64,000 nucleotides of DNA from Actinomycetota bacterium (GCA_009702045.1 WLIV01000007.1:1-64000); one strand, 5' to 3'; shown: positions 45,349 to 53,956, counted from the first letter of the stretch. The notes: a model not told the origin generated them from the letters alone. Numbers and translations are program-made.

Positions 45349-46176
45349 GTCGGTGGCGGCCTCGCGGCGCAGCACCGTGACTCGCTCGAGGAAGTCGAGC
45401 AACACCTTGTTGAACGTGGTGGCGTGCTCGACCATGAACCCGTGGGCGGCACCGGAGATGACCACCAGTTCGGCGTTTGGCAGACGGTCGACCAGTTCCT
45501 CGCTGTCGCCGCGTGGTGTGAGAATGTCTTGGTTGCCCACAAGCACGAGGGTGGGTGCGGTGACCTCGCCGAGGCGATCGGACATGTTGTCGTCGACATC
45601 GAGGATGGCTCGCACCTGTGACACGAACGCGTGTGAGGTGCGCCCCATCGCCAGCGGCCCCAGCCAGCCGAAGGCAGGGACCAGCCGGCGGAATGAACGA
45701 GGCCCGATGACCCATCGGGCAGCTTCGCGGGTCATCGCCCCGACACCTCGTTCGGTGGCCGCTGTCGCCCAACCCTGCAGGAGTTCGCGTCGCCATGGGT
45801 GATTGCGACATGCGGTACACGCGAGCGTGAGTGACAGCACCCGTTCGGGGTACTTCAGCCCGATGATCTGTGTGATGGCCCCGCCCATCGACGCGCCGAC
45901 GATGTGCGCTTGCGTCGCACCTGCGGCGTCGAGCACGGCGATCGCGTCATCGGCCATCTGCTCGAGCGAATAGTGGCCGAACGGTTTGTCGCTGCGACCG
46001 GCGCCACGGTTGTCGAGCGCGATCACTCGGTAGTGCAGTGCAAGGCGGAAGCGCTGCATGTCCCACCCGTGCTTGTCGGCGCCGAGCCCTTGGATCATCA
46101 GCACCGGCGTGGCACCGGGTCGGCCGAGCACTTCGTAATGCAGGCGAATGCCATCGGAGGAGCGGGCGTACGCCAT
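45292..46176 (-). CDS. Alpha/beta hydrolase
   Basis: A 294-aa hydrolase: VLMIQGLGADKHGW (oxyanion hole region), DNRGAGRSDKP, nucleophile elbow GASMGGA (Ser near 99), acid in LVGNQDILTP and His in GAAHGFMVEH. It resembles 3-oxoadipate enol-lactonase/esterase types; substrate unknown. Start ATG 46176 is 1 bp after the stop of the acyltransferase-like gene, making a three-gene operon. A longer upstream extension is inside that gene. Confidence 0.87.
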   Translation of the reverse strand: MAYARSSDGIRLHYEVLGRPGATPVLMIQGLGADKHGWDMQRFRLALHYRVIALDNRGAGRSDKPFGHYSLEQMADDAIAVLDAAGATQAHIVGASMGGAITQIIGLKYPERVLSLTLACTACRNHPWRRELLQGWATAATERGVGAMTREAARWVIGPRSFRRLVPAFGWLGPLAMGRTSHAFVSQVRAILDVDDNMSDRLGEVTAPTLVLVGNQDILTPRGDSEELVDRLPNAELVVISGAAHGFMVEHATTFNKVLLDFLERVTVLRREAATDSLLGSEFLATAVGPAGAA

Positions 46177-46177
46177 G

Positions 46178-46894
46178 TCAGCCTTCCGCCAACCAGTCGA
46201 TCGGCGCGACGCCGGTCTGTACGCCGCCGAACACGTCGAGCATGCGCTGCAGATGTTGTTGCACCTGCTCGGCGAGTTCCACCTCGGCCAGCGGTCCACG
46301 ACGCTTGTGGCGCAGGCGTACCCGGGGCCCGACCTCGGCGCGAGCGCTGCGACCGACAGCACTGCTCATCGTGGCCACCGGGAACACCGGAACACCGGCC
46401 ACCACGGCCGGGCCGACCAACTCGTGCGGCACGGTGCCCGCGTGGCGAGGGTGGGCTGTGGGTGAGGCCGAGACCAACACCAGTTCGTGGTGACGCAGTG
46501 CACCGAGCACATCGGCCGGTTGTGCCAGCAGGCCGCCGAGTCGGCGCATCACAGAGCTGACCGGCGCAATGTCGGGTCGGCCGACGAAGCGCACGGGTCG
46601 GTCGAGCGCCTCGCTGAGCGCAAGTGCTGCATAGACGTTGCCCAACGACCAGCGCCGCACGTTGCACACCAGCAGTGCTCCCGTTCGCGCCGGCAGGTGA
46701 TGCAGTCCGCCGACGCTGACATCCCAGCGCAGCCGGAACAGCGGTGCCATCGCCGAGATGAAGTGCGGGTCGCGGCCGAAGTCGTCGACGGAGAAGGCCG
46801 GCCACACCGCGCGCAACGGTTCGACGACAGCGGTGCCGACGCGCGCCGCCGCGGCGCTGGCGGCCCGACGTGGGAACTCGATCAGCTCAGCCAT
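46178..46894 (-). CDS. PlsC-like acyltransferase homolog lacking the HX4D motif
   Basis: A 238-aa protein of acyltransferase layout: entry FRLRWDVSVGGLHHLPARTGALLVCN, then VRFVGRPDIAPVSSVMRRLGGL (the usual acyl-acceptor/PlsC block II-III region) and VPHELVGPAVVAGVPVFPVA (block IV). Where PlsC enzymes have H-x4-D, it reads NVRRWSLGN. It may be a diverged or inactive acyltransferase. Start ATG 46894 overlaps the upstream stop by 1 bp (TGATG). A much longer in-frame extension is antisense to real genes. Confidence 0.7.
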   Translation of the reverse strand: MAELIEFPRRAASAAAARVGTAVVEPLRAVWPAFSVDDFGRDPHFISAMAPLFRLRWDVSVGGLHHLPARTGALLVCNVRRWSLGNVYAALALSEALDRPVRFVGRPDIAPVSSVMRRLGGLLAQPADVLGALRHHELVLVSASPTAHPRHAGTVPHELVGPAVVAGVPVFPVATMSSAVGRSARAEVGPRVRLRHKRRGPLAEVELAEQVQQHLQRMLDVFGGVQTGVAPIDWLAEG

Positions 46895-47877
46895 CAGGCC
46901 ACCCCCTCGATACTGGAGCTGATGCTGCCGATGCGCACGACGCTCTCCCATGCATAGAGGTGGTCGATGACGTTGGGTGTCGTGAGTGCCGGTACGAAGC
47001 CGAGCAGTTCCTGGGCCTTGGCGCCATCGGCCAACCGGCCGCGGTGCATCAGTTCGATGACATGTTCGGGGATCGGCGCACCGAGCACGTGACTGAGTTT
47101 GCCGGCGGCCCACCATTCGGGCCCGACGAGCGGCAGCGGCATGCGGTGGCCACGCAGGATCGCTTGCAACGCTGTGATCGCGCCAGGAGCGACGATGTTC
47201 ACCGGCGTGTCCAGTCGGCAGGCGGCCGCAGCGACGAACGCCCGCGCTGCGTCGCCGTCCTCGATCACGGCGAACGGCGCATCGGCGAGCAGGCTGTAGG
47301 GAACGATCGGTTGGCGCAGCAATCGGCCGAGCGGGCTGGGCACGTGCTTGCCGAGTACCGGGGCCAACCGCAGTTTGCCGACGGCGATCTTGACGCGTCG
47401 CCCGACCTCGCGGGCCTGACGCTCGACATCGGCCAACATCCGTCCGTACTCGCTCGTCGGATGTAGTGCGGAATTCTCGTCGGGGCGTGTGGGCGAGTTG
47501 CGACCGCGGCCGTACACCTCGAGACCGCTGCGCACCACCATGCTCTCCAGTGCCGGGCACTCTGCTGCGGCGCCGATGATGGCAGTGGCGGCATCGGCGG
47601 TGAACTGGCGAGCCTGGGCCAAGCCGGCACGAGCATCTGGCTCCCAGATGCTGAGGTTGATCACGACGTGGGGGTTGAACTTGGTGACCACATCGACGAT
47701 GCGTTCGCGCTGCGACGGATGCAGCAGATGGAACTCCGCCGTACGGAGTCGGCGTCGCGGTGGGTCGACGTCGATACCGACCAGCCGGCCCACCCACGGC
47801 TCTGTTTCGAGCTTGGCGGCGACCAGCGAGCCGAGCTCGCTGCCCATACCGCTGACGAGGACACGTTGACCGCGCAC
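46894..47877 (-). CDS. NAD-dependent epimerase/dehydratase (extended SDR)
   Basis: A 327-aa protein with the nucleotide motif VLVSGMGSELGSLVAAKL, acidic VGIDVDP, NLSIWEPDA, the serine region VVRSGLEVYGRG and the TSEYGRMLADVER segment holding the catalytic-type Tyr (YxxxL rather than YxxxK). Start GTG 47877 lies 7 nt after TAACAT (47890-47885); ATG 47916 is an alternative. It heads the operon with the acyltransferase-like protein and a hydrolase; a role in envelope lipid or glycan metabolism is inferred from context only. Confidence 0.8.
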   Translation of the reverse strand: MRGQRVLVSGMGSELGSLVAAKLETEPWVGRLVGIDVDPPRRRLRTAEFHLLHPSQRERIVDVVTKFNPHVVINLSIWEPDARAGLAQARQFTADAATAIIGAAAECPALESMVVRSGLEVYGRGRNSPTRPDENSALHPTSEYGRMLADVERQAREVGRRVKIAVGKLRLAPVLGKHVPSPLGRLLRQPIVPYSLLADAPFAVIEDGDAARAFVAAAACRLDTPVNIVAPGAITALQAILRGHRMPLPLVGPEWWAAGKLSHVLGAPIPEHVIELMHRGRLADGAKAQELLGFVPALTTPNVIDHLYAWESVVRIGSISSSIEGVA

Positions 47878-47981
47878 AACTGGAATGTTACTCGTTGGTA
47901 GCCTGACGCTACGCATGGTCGCTCATGCGAGCGGCGGAGCGTGCCGATACATCTTCACGAGCACATTGGAGTACCCGATCC

Positions 47982-49928
47982 GTGAAAATGCCGACCACCA
48001 CCCGAACGACCGTGATCGCACGGTCGCGCGCCCGTGCGCTCGTGTTGAGTGCGGGCCTGGTGGCGGGTCTGGTGGCCTTGCCGTGTGTCGTCGGGCGCCG
48101 AGTCGAGGCCAGCACGTCGGTCCCCGCGGCGGCAGTGGTGTGCCCCGGACCCACCTACACCGTGCTGTCGGGTGACTACTGGATCCGTATCGCCACCAAG
48201 AACGGGGTGACACTCGCGGCGGTGTTGGCCGCCAATCACGCCGTGGCGACCACCGTGATCCACCCCGGTCAGATCGTGTGCCTGCCCGCCAGCGCAGTCA
48301 CCACCACGGCCGCTGTTCCGACCACGGTGAACGCCCCCGGCCCGGTGGTCATCTTGCCGGGCGGCGTCCTGCCGATCAAACAGTTCCCGGTACAGGGGCT
48401 GTGCTGGTTCAGCGATAGTTGGGGTGCCCCCCGTTCGGGTGGGCGCCGGCACGAGGGTGTCGACCTGATCACCAAGATGGGTCAGAAGATCTATGCCGTC
48501 GACGATGGCGTGCTCACCAAGCGGTACATCGATGCACCGGGTTCGCTGTCGGGCAACGGTTGGCGGCTCACCCGCGCCGATGGCACGTACTTCTTCTACG
48601 CCCACCTCAGTGCGTTCGCCGACGGACTGATGGTTGGTTCACCGGTCGTCGCCGGGCAGATCATCGGACTCGTCGGTATGACCGGTGCCGCCGGCACACC
48701 GCACTTGCACTTCGAAGTACACCCCGGGGGCGGCGCGCCGATCAACCCCACGCCCACGGTGACGGCCGTCAACGGCTGCAAGATCACCGCGATCCCCGCG
48801 CAGCCTGCTGCGGTCGCTCCTGTGCCGACGACCACTGTGGCTCCGGCCACAACGATTCCGGCCACAACGATTCCGGCCACAACCACGACCACCGTGGCGT
48901 CCCTTCCGCCCCTGGCGCCGACGGCCAACTCGCGCTGGACGTTCATTGCTCCGCAGACGGTGCTGGACACGAACGGCGCACCGATGACCGCTGGCGCTGT
49001 GCGCACGGTGGCCATCACGGGTGCTCGCGGTTCCCTGGCCGGTGTGCCGGCGGTGCTGGTGCGACTGGTGGCTCGCAGTTCGATGATGTCCGGCCACCTG
49101 AAGCTCTACGCGTGTGGTGCCGCGGTGCCGGAGGCCTCAGCGCTCAACTACGTCCCCGATCGTGTCAACGCCACGGTGCTCCCGGTGCCGACCGGCCCGG
49201 CGGGTGTGTGCGTGGCGGCCAGCAGTTCGGTCGACGTGCGAATCGAAGTGCTTGCGTACGCGTCATCCACGGGTGTCGGCCTGCAGCCGATGGATTCCAA
49301 CCGAGCGCTCGATACACGGCTTGCTACCCCTCTGGCCGCAGGTGCCCCGATCACCCTGCCTACTACCCGGCTTGGGGTTCCGGCGTCGGCTACTGCCGTC
49401 ACGGTGTCGGTCACGCTGCTCACACCCACCGCACCCGGCAGCATCTCCGTTGGGCCATGTGGTGGAACGCCGTGGACACTTGCGTATGGCTCCGCGCCGT
49501 CGCAGATGATCGGTGGTGTGGTGCGGGTCAACGGCGCTGGGTTGTGCCTCTCGTCCACGACGACCGTGCACGTGGTCGTCGATGTCACCGGTGTGTGGGT
49601 GGGCGCTCAGCCGCTGGTGGCACTACCAGCGATGCGACTGTTCGACTCGCGCTTGTCAGAGGCGATCAGTTCGACGGATCGGCGAGTGCCGCTGACATTG
49701 CCGGCTGGCACGACGCGTGCCCAACTCTCGATCGTGGTGATCGGCTCACCGAGTTCCGGCGCGGTGTACGCCTGGAACTGCAACCGGCCGCGACCCGTGG
49801 CATCGGTGGCCTCATCGATCGGCCCACCGACGTCGGTGACGGTGACGATGGACGTCACCGGTGGAGCGATCTGTCTCGCGTCCAGCAGGAATGTGCAGGT
49901 CGTGATCGACGTGTTCGCAGTCGGCTGA
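47982..49928 (+). CDS. Secreted LysM/M23 endopeptidase with three C-terminal wall-type repeats
   Basis: A ~648-aa exported protein. Signal peptide (ALVLSAGLVAGLVALPCVVG), a LysM-like region (YTVLSGDYWIRIATKNGVTL), then an M23 peptidase with metal motifs HEGVD and HLHFEVHPGG. Next a Thr/Pro linker with PATTIPATTIPATT units, and three repeats of ~105-110 residues, each containing a DTR/DSR motif at the start, two Cys, and a V-x-V-x(V/I)-D/E-V end (VRIEVLAYA; VHVVVDVTGVW; VQVVIDVFAVG). Such repeats are common in secreted proteins of Acidimicrobiia. The enzyme should cut peptidoglycan cross-links. Start GTG 47982 or ATG 47988. Confidence 0.85.
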   Translation: MKMPTTTRTTVIARSRARALVLSAGLVAGLVALPCVVGRRVEASTSVPAAAVVCPGPTYTVLSGDYWIRIATKNGVTLAAVLAANHAVATTVIHPGQIVCLPASAVTTTAAVPTTVNAPGPVVILPGGVLPIKQFPVQGLCWFSDSWGAPRSGGRRHEGVDLITKMGQKIYAVDDGVLTKRYIDAPGSLSGNGWRLTRADGTYFFYAHLSAFADGLMVGSPVVAGQIIGLVGMTGAAGTPHLHFEVHPGGGAPINPTPTVTAVNGCKITAIPAQPAAVAPVPTTTVAPATTIPATTIPATTTTTVASLPPLAPTANSRWTFIAPQTVLDTNGAPMTAGAVRTVAITGARGSLAGVPAVLVRLVARSSMMSGHLKLYACGAAVPEASALNYVPDRVNATVLPVPTGPAGVCVAASSSVDVRIEVLAYASSTGVGLQPMDSNRALDTRLATPLAAGAPITLPTTRLGVPASATAVTVSVTLLTPTAPGSISVGPCGGTPWTLAYGSAPSQMIGGVVRVNGAGLCLSSTTTVHVVVDVTGVWVGAQPLVALPAMRLFDSRLSEAISSTDRRVPLTLPAGTTRAQLSIVVIGSPSSGAVYAWNCNRPRPVASVASSIGPPTSVTVTMDVTGGAICLASSRNVQVVIDVFAVG

Positions 49929-49937
49929 ACCGACCGC

Positions 49938-50798
49938 TCAACTGAACCCGCGCGAGTCCTGCTTGAGGGCGGTGTCGACCGACAGCGCCGCGGCCACGAT
50001 CAGCGAGTTGAGCGGCTGCGGAATCTGAGTGTGGATCTGCACGACATAGTTGTCCGCCGTCGTGAACATCGTCTTGGCGAGGCCCTCGAACGTCTTGGTG
50101 ATACGGGCGATCTCGGTGCCCTGGTGATCCTCGATGCGGAAGTTCCAGGCTCGCCAGTTCTCGGCCTTGATCGCGCCATACGTGTAACCACCGGCCTGCA
50201 GCGCGAAATGGATCTTGCCGATCATGTTCTCCTGCACGATGCGACCGATCTCCTGATCGTTGCCGTCGCTGACGATGACCGTGCTTTTCATCAACTTCGC
50301 CGGGCGGGTGATCCGCAACAGAACATGTCCTGCGTTGTCGGTGATCTCCAGCTTGTGGGTCATGAACTGGTCGAGGTTGGACAGCAAGCGAATGGCCTTC
50401 TTCGCTGCGCTCTGACCGACCTGGTTGACGGCAGCGATCTGCTGGCCGTCCTTGTTGAACACGCTGTACTGGTTGTTCAACTCGATCAGCTTGGCCTTCT
50501 GGTTGACCACCAGGATCGGCTCGGTGAAGATCGTGCCGCCGCCATGGAAGGCAGCGTCCTGGACGTTCGCCGAGCGGTACTTCTGATCGCCGTACAGCTG
50601 CTGCTGGATCTTGGCCGCGTCACCTTCGTTGCCGATGGTGAGGGCGCTGTCGAGCTTGTCGAGACCCTTGGGCTGCAGCGGGTCGACCCCCTGAACCCCG
50701 TTGTCGCTGACATGCTCTGTCCACGCGGTGCCGTTCCAGTAACGCATCTGGTGACGACCTGTGCTGTCGGGATACCAATTCGCCGGGGTGGTGCTCAT
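49938..50798 (-). CDS. DUF2510 plus phospholipid-scramblase-like protein
   Basis: A 286-aa protein. The N-terminus is a DUF2510 module (PANWYPDSTGRHQMRYWNGTAWTEHV), common in Actinobacteria and thought to aid membrane or protein interaction. Residues 80-280 match the scramblase/LURP-one-related beta-barrel (TEPILVVNQKAKLIELNNQY; RLLSNLDQFMTHKLEITDNAG; NFRIEDHQGTEIARI). A role in membrane lipids is suspected but unproven for bacterial members. It converges on the M23 gene with 9 bp between stops. Confidence 0.82.
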   Translation of the reverse strand: MSTTPANWYPDSTGRHQMRYWNGTAWTEHVSDNGVQGVDPLQPKGLDKLDSALTIGNEGDAAKIQQQLYGDQKYRSANVQDAAFHGGGTIFTEPILVVNQKAKLIELNNQYSVFNKDGQQIAAVNQVGQSAAKKAIRLLSNLDQFMTHKLEITDNAGHVLLRITRPAKLMKSTVIVSDGNDQEIGRIVQENMIGKIHFALQAGGYTYGAIKAENWRAWNFRIEDHQGTEIARITKTFEGLAKTMFTTADNYVVQIHTQIPQPLNSLIVAAALSVDTALKQDSRGFS

Positions 50799-50828
50799 CC
50801 GGCCAATTTAGACCCTTTTCAGTGACCT

Positions 50829-50900
50829 CTCAGCGGAGTTCGTGCGCCGCACTGGTGGGCGCACTCACTTGGTTCGCAGGCTCAGCGGAGTTCGTGCGCC
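50829..50900. repeat. Exact 20-bp direct repeat around a gene's 3' end
   Basis: CTCAGCGGAGTTCGTGCGCC occurs at 50829-50848 and 50881-50900. The second copy encodes the last codons (AHELR-stop) of the phosphatase-like gene, so its 3' end has been duplicated 52 bp downstream. Confidence 0.8.
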
Positions 50901-51391
50901 ATGAGAATGACCTCACGGGCGAACGGGTCGAGCTGTCGCTTGGCGATGCGCTCGGTGAGGTTGATGCACAGCGACGGATCGTCGACCATGCCGCTCCAGC
51001 GGATGTAGCCGCCAAGGATGCCAATGAGCCGATCATCGAGGGACTCGTTGTGCACGATCACCTTCGTGCTCGCCTCCAGCAGAGTGTTGAGCTCCGTGTA
51101 GAAGGTCTTCAGCCACATCCCGAGGTCGTCGGTGCCGGTGAACGGCCGGTGCAGGTAGCGCAGGCCCAACTCGTCGTAGTTATGGAGGTTGTGGGGCGCA
51201 GGGATGATGCTGATCACGCAGCCGAAGCCGTTTTCGCGCAGCCAGATGATCTCTTCTTGACGGCGGACGCGGCGATGATTCTCGCCATACCCTCCGGGGC
51301 GCTCGCACACGGCGAGTTTGTCCTTCATGAACCACGTGAAGTTGCGCGGCGTGATGCCCAGCGCCCACTTCCCGCGCAGCCTGGGAGGCAT
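50882..51391 (-). CDS. Tyrosine/dual-specificity phosphatase-like protein without catalytic Cys
   Basis: A 169-aa protein with a PTP-like pattern: NGFGCVISIIPAPHNLHNYDELGLRYLHRPFTG (substrate strand and WPD-like loop), then KVIVHNESLDDRLIGILGGYIRW at the position of the P-loop (HCxxGxxR in active enzymes). The Cys is Asn and the Gly is missing, so phosphatase chemistry is unlikely; a binding or regulatory role is possible. Start ATG 51391 has GGAGGAAGG upstream. It lies 44 bp after tilS and may be in its operon. Confidence 0.7.
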   Translation of the reverse strand: MPPRLRGKWALGITPRNFTWFMKDKLAVCERPGGYGENHRRVRRQEEIIWLRENGFGCVISIIPAPHNLHNYDELGLRYLHRPFTGTDDLGMWLKTFYTELNTLLEASTKVIVHNESLDDRLIGILGGYIRWSGMVDDPSLCINLTERIAKRQLDPFAREVILMAHELR

Positions 51392-51435
51392 ACAGCCTTC
51401 CTCCACGGAATAGAGCAACGAATGTTTGGTTGAGG

Positions 51436-52353
51436 CTACTTGTTTTGGGGAGTGTTCGTCGGGGCGAACAGTGTGAGTTGTCGATGGCGTCGCGCCACCC
51501 GCCGACCACCACCCACCTCCGCCGCGACGGCCTCGCCGCGGGCCACGGCGAGGACACGTTCCACCGTGGCCGCGTCCGGGGGGTGATCAGCGGTCAGCCA
51601 GCGCCGCACAGCCCGCCGGGCCAAGGGAACGGGCGCGGCAGCCAGAGCGTTCGCATCGGTGGGGTCGAGGGCCGCCGCCAACTCGTCGAGTAGGTCGCTC
51701 TCGTCGCGTACCAGGTCGGCCTGGCGGGTGAGCACCGGCGTCGGGTCGCGACGCGACAGGTCGGCCAGCAGCGGCAGCAGTTCGTGGCGCACCCGATTCC
51801 GAAGGTGCCGCGGGTCGAGGTTGGAGGGGTCGTGGACCACCTCCAGTTCGAATGCGGCGCACAGCGCTTCGGTCTCGGCACGGCGCAGGGCGAGCAGTGG
51901 CCGACGGTGCCCGGGGCGCATGGCCGACATTCCACGGGTGCCGGCTCCACGCAGGAGGTTCACCAGGATGGTCTCGGCCTGGTCGTCGGCAGTGTGGCCG
52001 GTGAGCACCTCGTGTGGCAGCACCGCGAATCGGGCAGCACGCGCGCGGGCCTCGAGGTTCGGGCCGTCGGTCAGTTGCACCCGTTCGGAGCGGAACGCGG
52101 CACCGAAACGCGTCGCCGTGTTGCTCACCACCAGCGCCTCCTCGGCGGAACCCGGGCGTAGCCCGTGGTCGACGTGGACGGCGGTCACCTCGAGTCCGGC
52201 ACTGATCGCCAACACGAGCAGTGCTGTTGAATCAGCTCCGCCGGAGACCGCGCACGTGACGCGCGTGCCCGAGAGCGGGAAGGTGCAGCGCGCCAGCAGT
52301 TCGGCGCGCAGGCGCTCGGCGGAGTGCGCGAGCGTGGCGAGACCTGCGATCAG
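51436..52353 (-). CDS. tilS: tRNA(Ile)-lysidine synthetase
   Basis: Modifies C34 of tRNA-Ile(CAU) to lysidine so that AUA is read. The PP-loop is SGGADS and typical segments are VDHGLRPGS, GHTADDQAETIL and DPSNLDPRHLRNRVRHELLP. The start is unclear: no ATG/GTG/TTG lies between the preceding small gene and the PP-loop. A CTG at 52353 overlaps that gene's stop (CTGA), giving 305 aa; the alternative is a GTG at 52473, in another frame within the small gene. Confidence 0.88.
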   Translation of the reverse strand: MIAGLATLAHSAERLRAELLARCTFPLSGTRVTCAVSGGADSTALLVLAISAGLEVTAVHVDHGLRPGSAEEALVVSNTATRFGAAFRSERVQLTDGPNLEARARAARFAVLPHEVLTGHTADDQAETILVNLLRGAGTRGMSAMRPGHRRPLLALRRAETEALCAAFELEVVHDPSNLDPRHLRNRVRHELLPLLADLSRRDPTPVLTRQADLVRDESDLLDELAAALDPTDANALAAAPVPLARRAVRRWLTADHPPDAATVERVLAVARGEAVAAEVGGGRRVARRHRQLTLFAPTNTPQNK

Positions 52354-52496
52354 TCTTCTTCGCGGCGCTGGCGGCGGCCGGGGTACTGCGGGGCGACAAC
52401 CTTCTTCAGGTAGCCACCAATGATCCCGAACACGAGACCGACGGCGACGATCGTGAGGCCGACACCCAGCCACCAGTGGAAGATTTCCGCGAGCAT
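52350..52496 (-). CDS. 48-aa membrane peptide upstream of tilS
   Basis: A small gene between rsrA and tilS. ATG 52496 encodes one hydrophobic segment (WWLGVGLTIVAVGLVFGIIGGYL) and a basic/acidic tail (KKVVAPQYPGRRQRREED), predicted to be a single-pass membrane protein. The codon pattern is clearly protein-like, and the end overlaps the probable tilS start by 4 bp. Function unknown. Confidence 0.65.
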   Translation of the reverse strand: MLAEIFHWWLGVGLTIVAVGLVFGIIGGYLKKVVAPQYPGRRQRREED

Positions 52497-52551
52497 GGTC
52501 GCCAGCGTAGCCAGTCAGGGTGCGGCTGGGGCCAATCCGAACGCACCGTGT

Positions 52552-52803
52552 TCAGCCGATACGCCCGTCGCCGTCGAAATCCTCGCCGAAGCACAGCTCG
52601 ATCTTCGACAGCAGTCCGGGGGGGAACTCGTCCTGCTGACACTTCTGGCTGATCACCAGACGCAGCTCAGCGTGGAAGTCGAACGCCTGCAAACAGTCCA
52701 TGCAGCCACCCAGGTGTTCCCGGATCGCCTCGCGCTGGGACGCGTCGAGTTCGTTGTCCAGGAAGGTTTCGAGTTCGCGGAGGGTTTCGCTGCAGTCAGA
52801 CAT
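52552..52803 (-). CDS. rsrA: Zinc-binding anti-sigma factor (RsrA-like)
   Basis: An 83-aa ZAS-family anti-sigma factor. The H-x3-C-x2-C motif is HLGGCMDC (His30, Cys34, Cys37), with further Cys4 and one in SQKCQQ. Disulfide formation should release zinc and the sigma factor. The gene overlaps the sigma gene by 8 bp, giving coupled expression. The C-terminus is acidic ([13 protein letters not shown]). Confidence 0.9.
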   Translation of the reverse strand: MSDCSETLRELETFLDNELDASQREAIREHLGGCMDCLQAFDFHAELRLVISQKCQQDEFPPGLLSKIELCFGEDFDGDGRIG

Positions 52804-53377
52804 CAGTTGCGGTGTGCTCGGGGCGGGTCAGGAGACCTCGCTCGGTGGCGAACTCGATCAACGCCTTCTGCATCGCTTTTCTTCCACGATGCAGCCGCGA
52901 CATCACGGTTCCGATCGGGATGTCGAGCATTTCGGCGATCTCCTTGTACGAGAACTGCTCGACGTCGGCGAGCAGTACGGGCAGTCGGAACGACTCCGGG
53001 AGGTCTTCCAGCGCACGCTTCACTTCGTCGCTGGTGAACAACTCGAAGAGCGTGTCTTCGGCGCTGCGTGACGCGACGTCCATCCCGCTGATGCGCTTGT
53101 AGAGATAGAGATCCTCGACGTCGGCCAGATCCGACTCCTGCACACGGCGTTGTTTGGCGCGGTAGGTGTTGATGTAGGTGTTGGTCAGGATGCGGAACAG
53201 CCATGCCCGCAGGTTCGTACCCTCGTTGAACGTGGCGAATCCGCGGTAGGCGCGCACGTAGGTGTCCTGCACCAAGTCCTCGGCGTCGGAGGGGTTGCGC
53301 GTCATACGCAACGCGGCGCTGTACAACTGCGGCGCGTACGGCATCGCCTGTTGTGCGAAGTCGCTGCGATTGGCCAC
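52796..53377 (-). CDS. sigR: RNA polymerase ECF sigma factor, SigR/SigH type
   Basis: A 193-aa thiol-oxidative-stress sigma factor. Region 2 is intact ([38 protein letters not shown]) and region 4 contains [32 protein letters not shown]. It resembles SigR of Streptomyces/SigH of mycobacteria, which control thioredoxin and mycothiol genes. No GGAAT...GTT-type autoregulatory promoter was identified with certainty. Confidence 0.93.
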   Translation of the reverse strand: MANRSDFAQQAMPYAPQLYSAALRMTRNPSDAEDLVQDTYVRAYRGFATFNEGTNLRAWLFRILTNTYINTYRAKQRRVQESDLADVEDLYLYKRISGMDVASRSAEDTLFELFTSDEVKRALEDLPESFRLPVLLADVEQFSYKEIAEMLDIPIGTVMSRLHRGRKAMQKALIEFATERGLLTRPEHTATDV

Positions 53378-53406
53378 ATGGGCACCCTAACCGCCTGCCC
53401 GTCGCG

Positions 53407-53907
53407 CTACTCGGTCGCCACCTGGCCGAGCATGAACGTGTCGACGGACGAGACGAACCGTTCGAGCATCTCGGCAAAGTCGCGAAGCTCCTGGCGCCGG
53501 AACTGGGTGACGATGTAGCCCAACAGTTCGACCCGGCGGCTGGCGACCTCTCGATGCGCGGCCATGCCGGCAGGGGTGATGGTCACTTGCACGACTCGCC
53601 CGTCCTCGGCGTTCGGTCGGCGCTCGGCGAGGCCACCGTTCACCAAACGTTGCACTGCGCGCGTGGCCGTCGACGGTTCGACGCGCAAGGCCTCGGCCAG
53701 CTCGCTCATGCGCCAGGGCTCGCCGTTGGCGAGCAGGTCGAGCGTGTCCATCTGGCCCATCTCCAGCGCCTCGCTGCCTTGGCCGTAGAGATAGTCGCGC
53801 ACCGACGCCGTCGATGCGCCTCGGCGGAGCTCGCGCCACGCGAGACCGATGCGACTCGCGAGGTCATAAATCTCGCGTTGCCGTGGGTCGGTGGGTACCT
53901 CGGTCAT
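53407..53907 (-). CDS. MarR-family transcriptional regulator
   Basis: A 166-aa winged-helix regulator: helices preceding EPWRMSELAEALRVEPSTATRAVQRLVNGGLAERRPNAEDGRVVQVTITPAG carry the MarR DNA-binding domain, with the wing Asp/Arg pair (EDGR). Start ATG 53907 is preceded by TACCCT 10 nt upstream; longer in-frame starts would overlap fusA2. Ligand and targets unknown. Confidence 0.88.
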   Translation of the reverse strand: MTEVPTDPRQREIYDLASRIGLAWRELRRGASTASVRDYLYGQGSEALEMGQMDTLDLLANGEPWRMSELAEALRVEPSTATRAVQRLVNGGLAERRPNAEDGRVVQVTITPAGMAAHREVASRRVELLGYIVTQFRRQELRDFAEMLERFVSSVDTFMLGQVATE

Positions 53908-53956
53908 AGTGGCGGTCAGGGTAGTCACGTGCGTTGAGGCAACCGTCACCGGAGCG

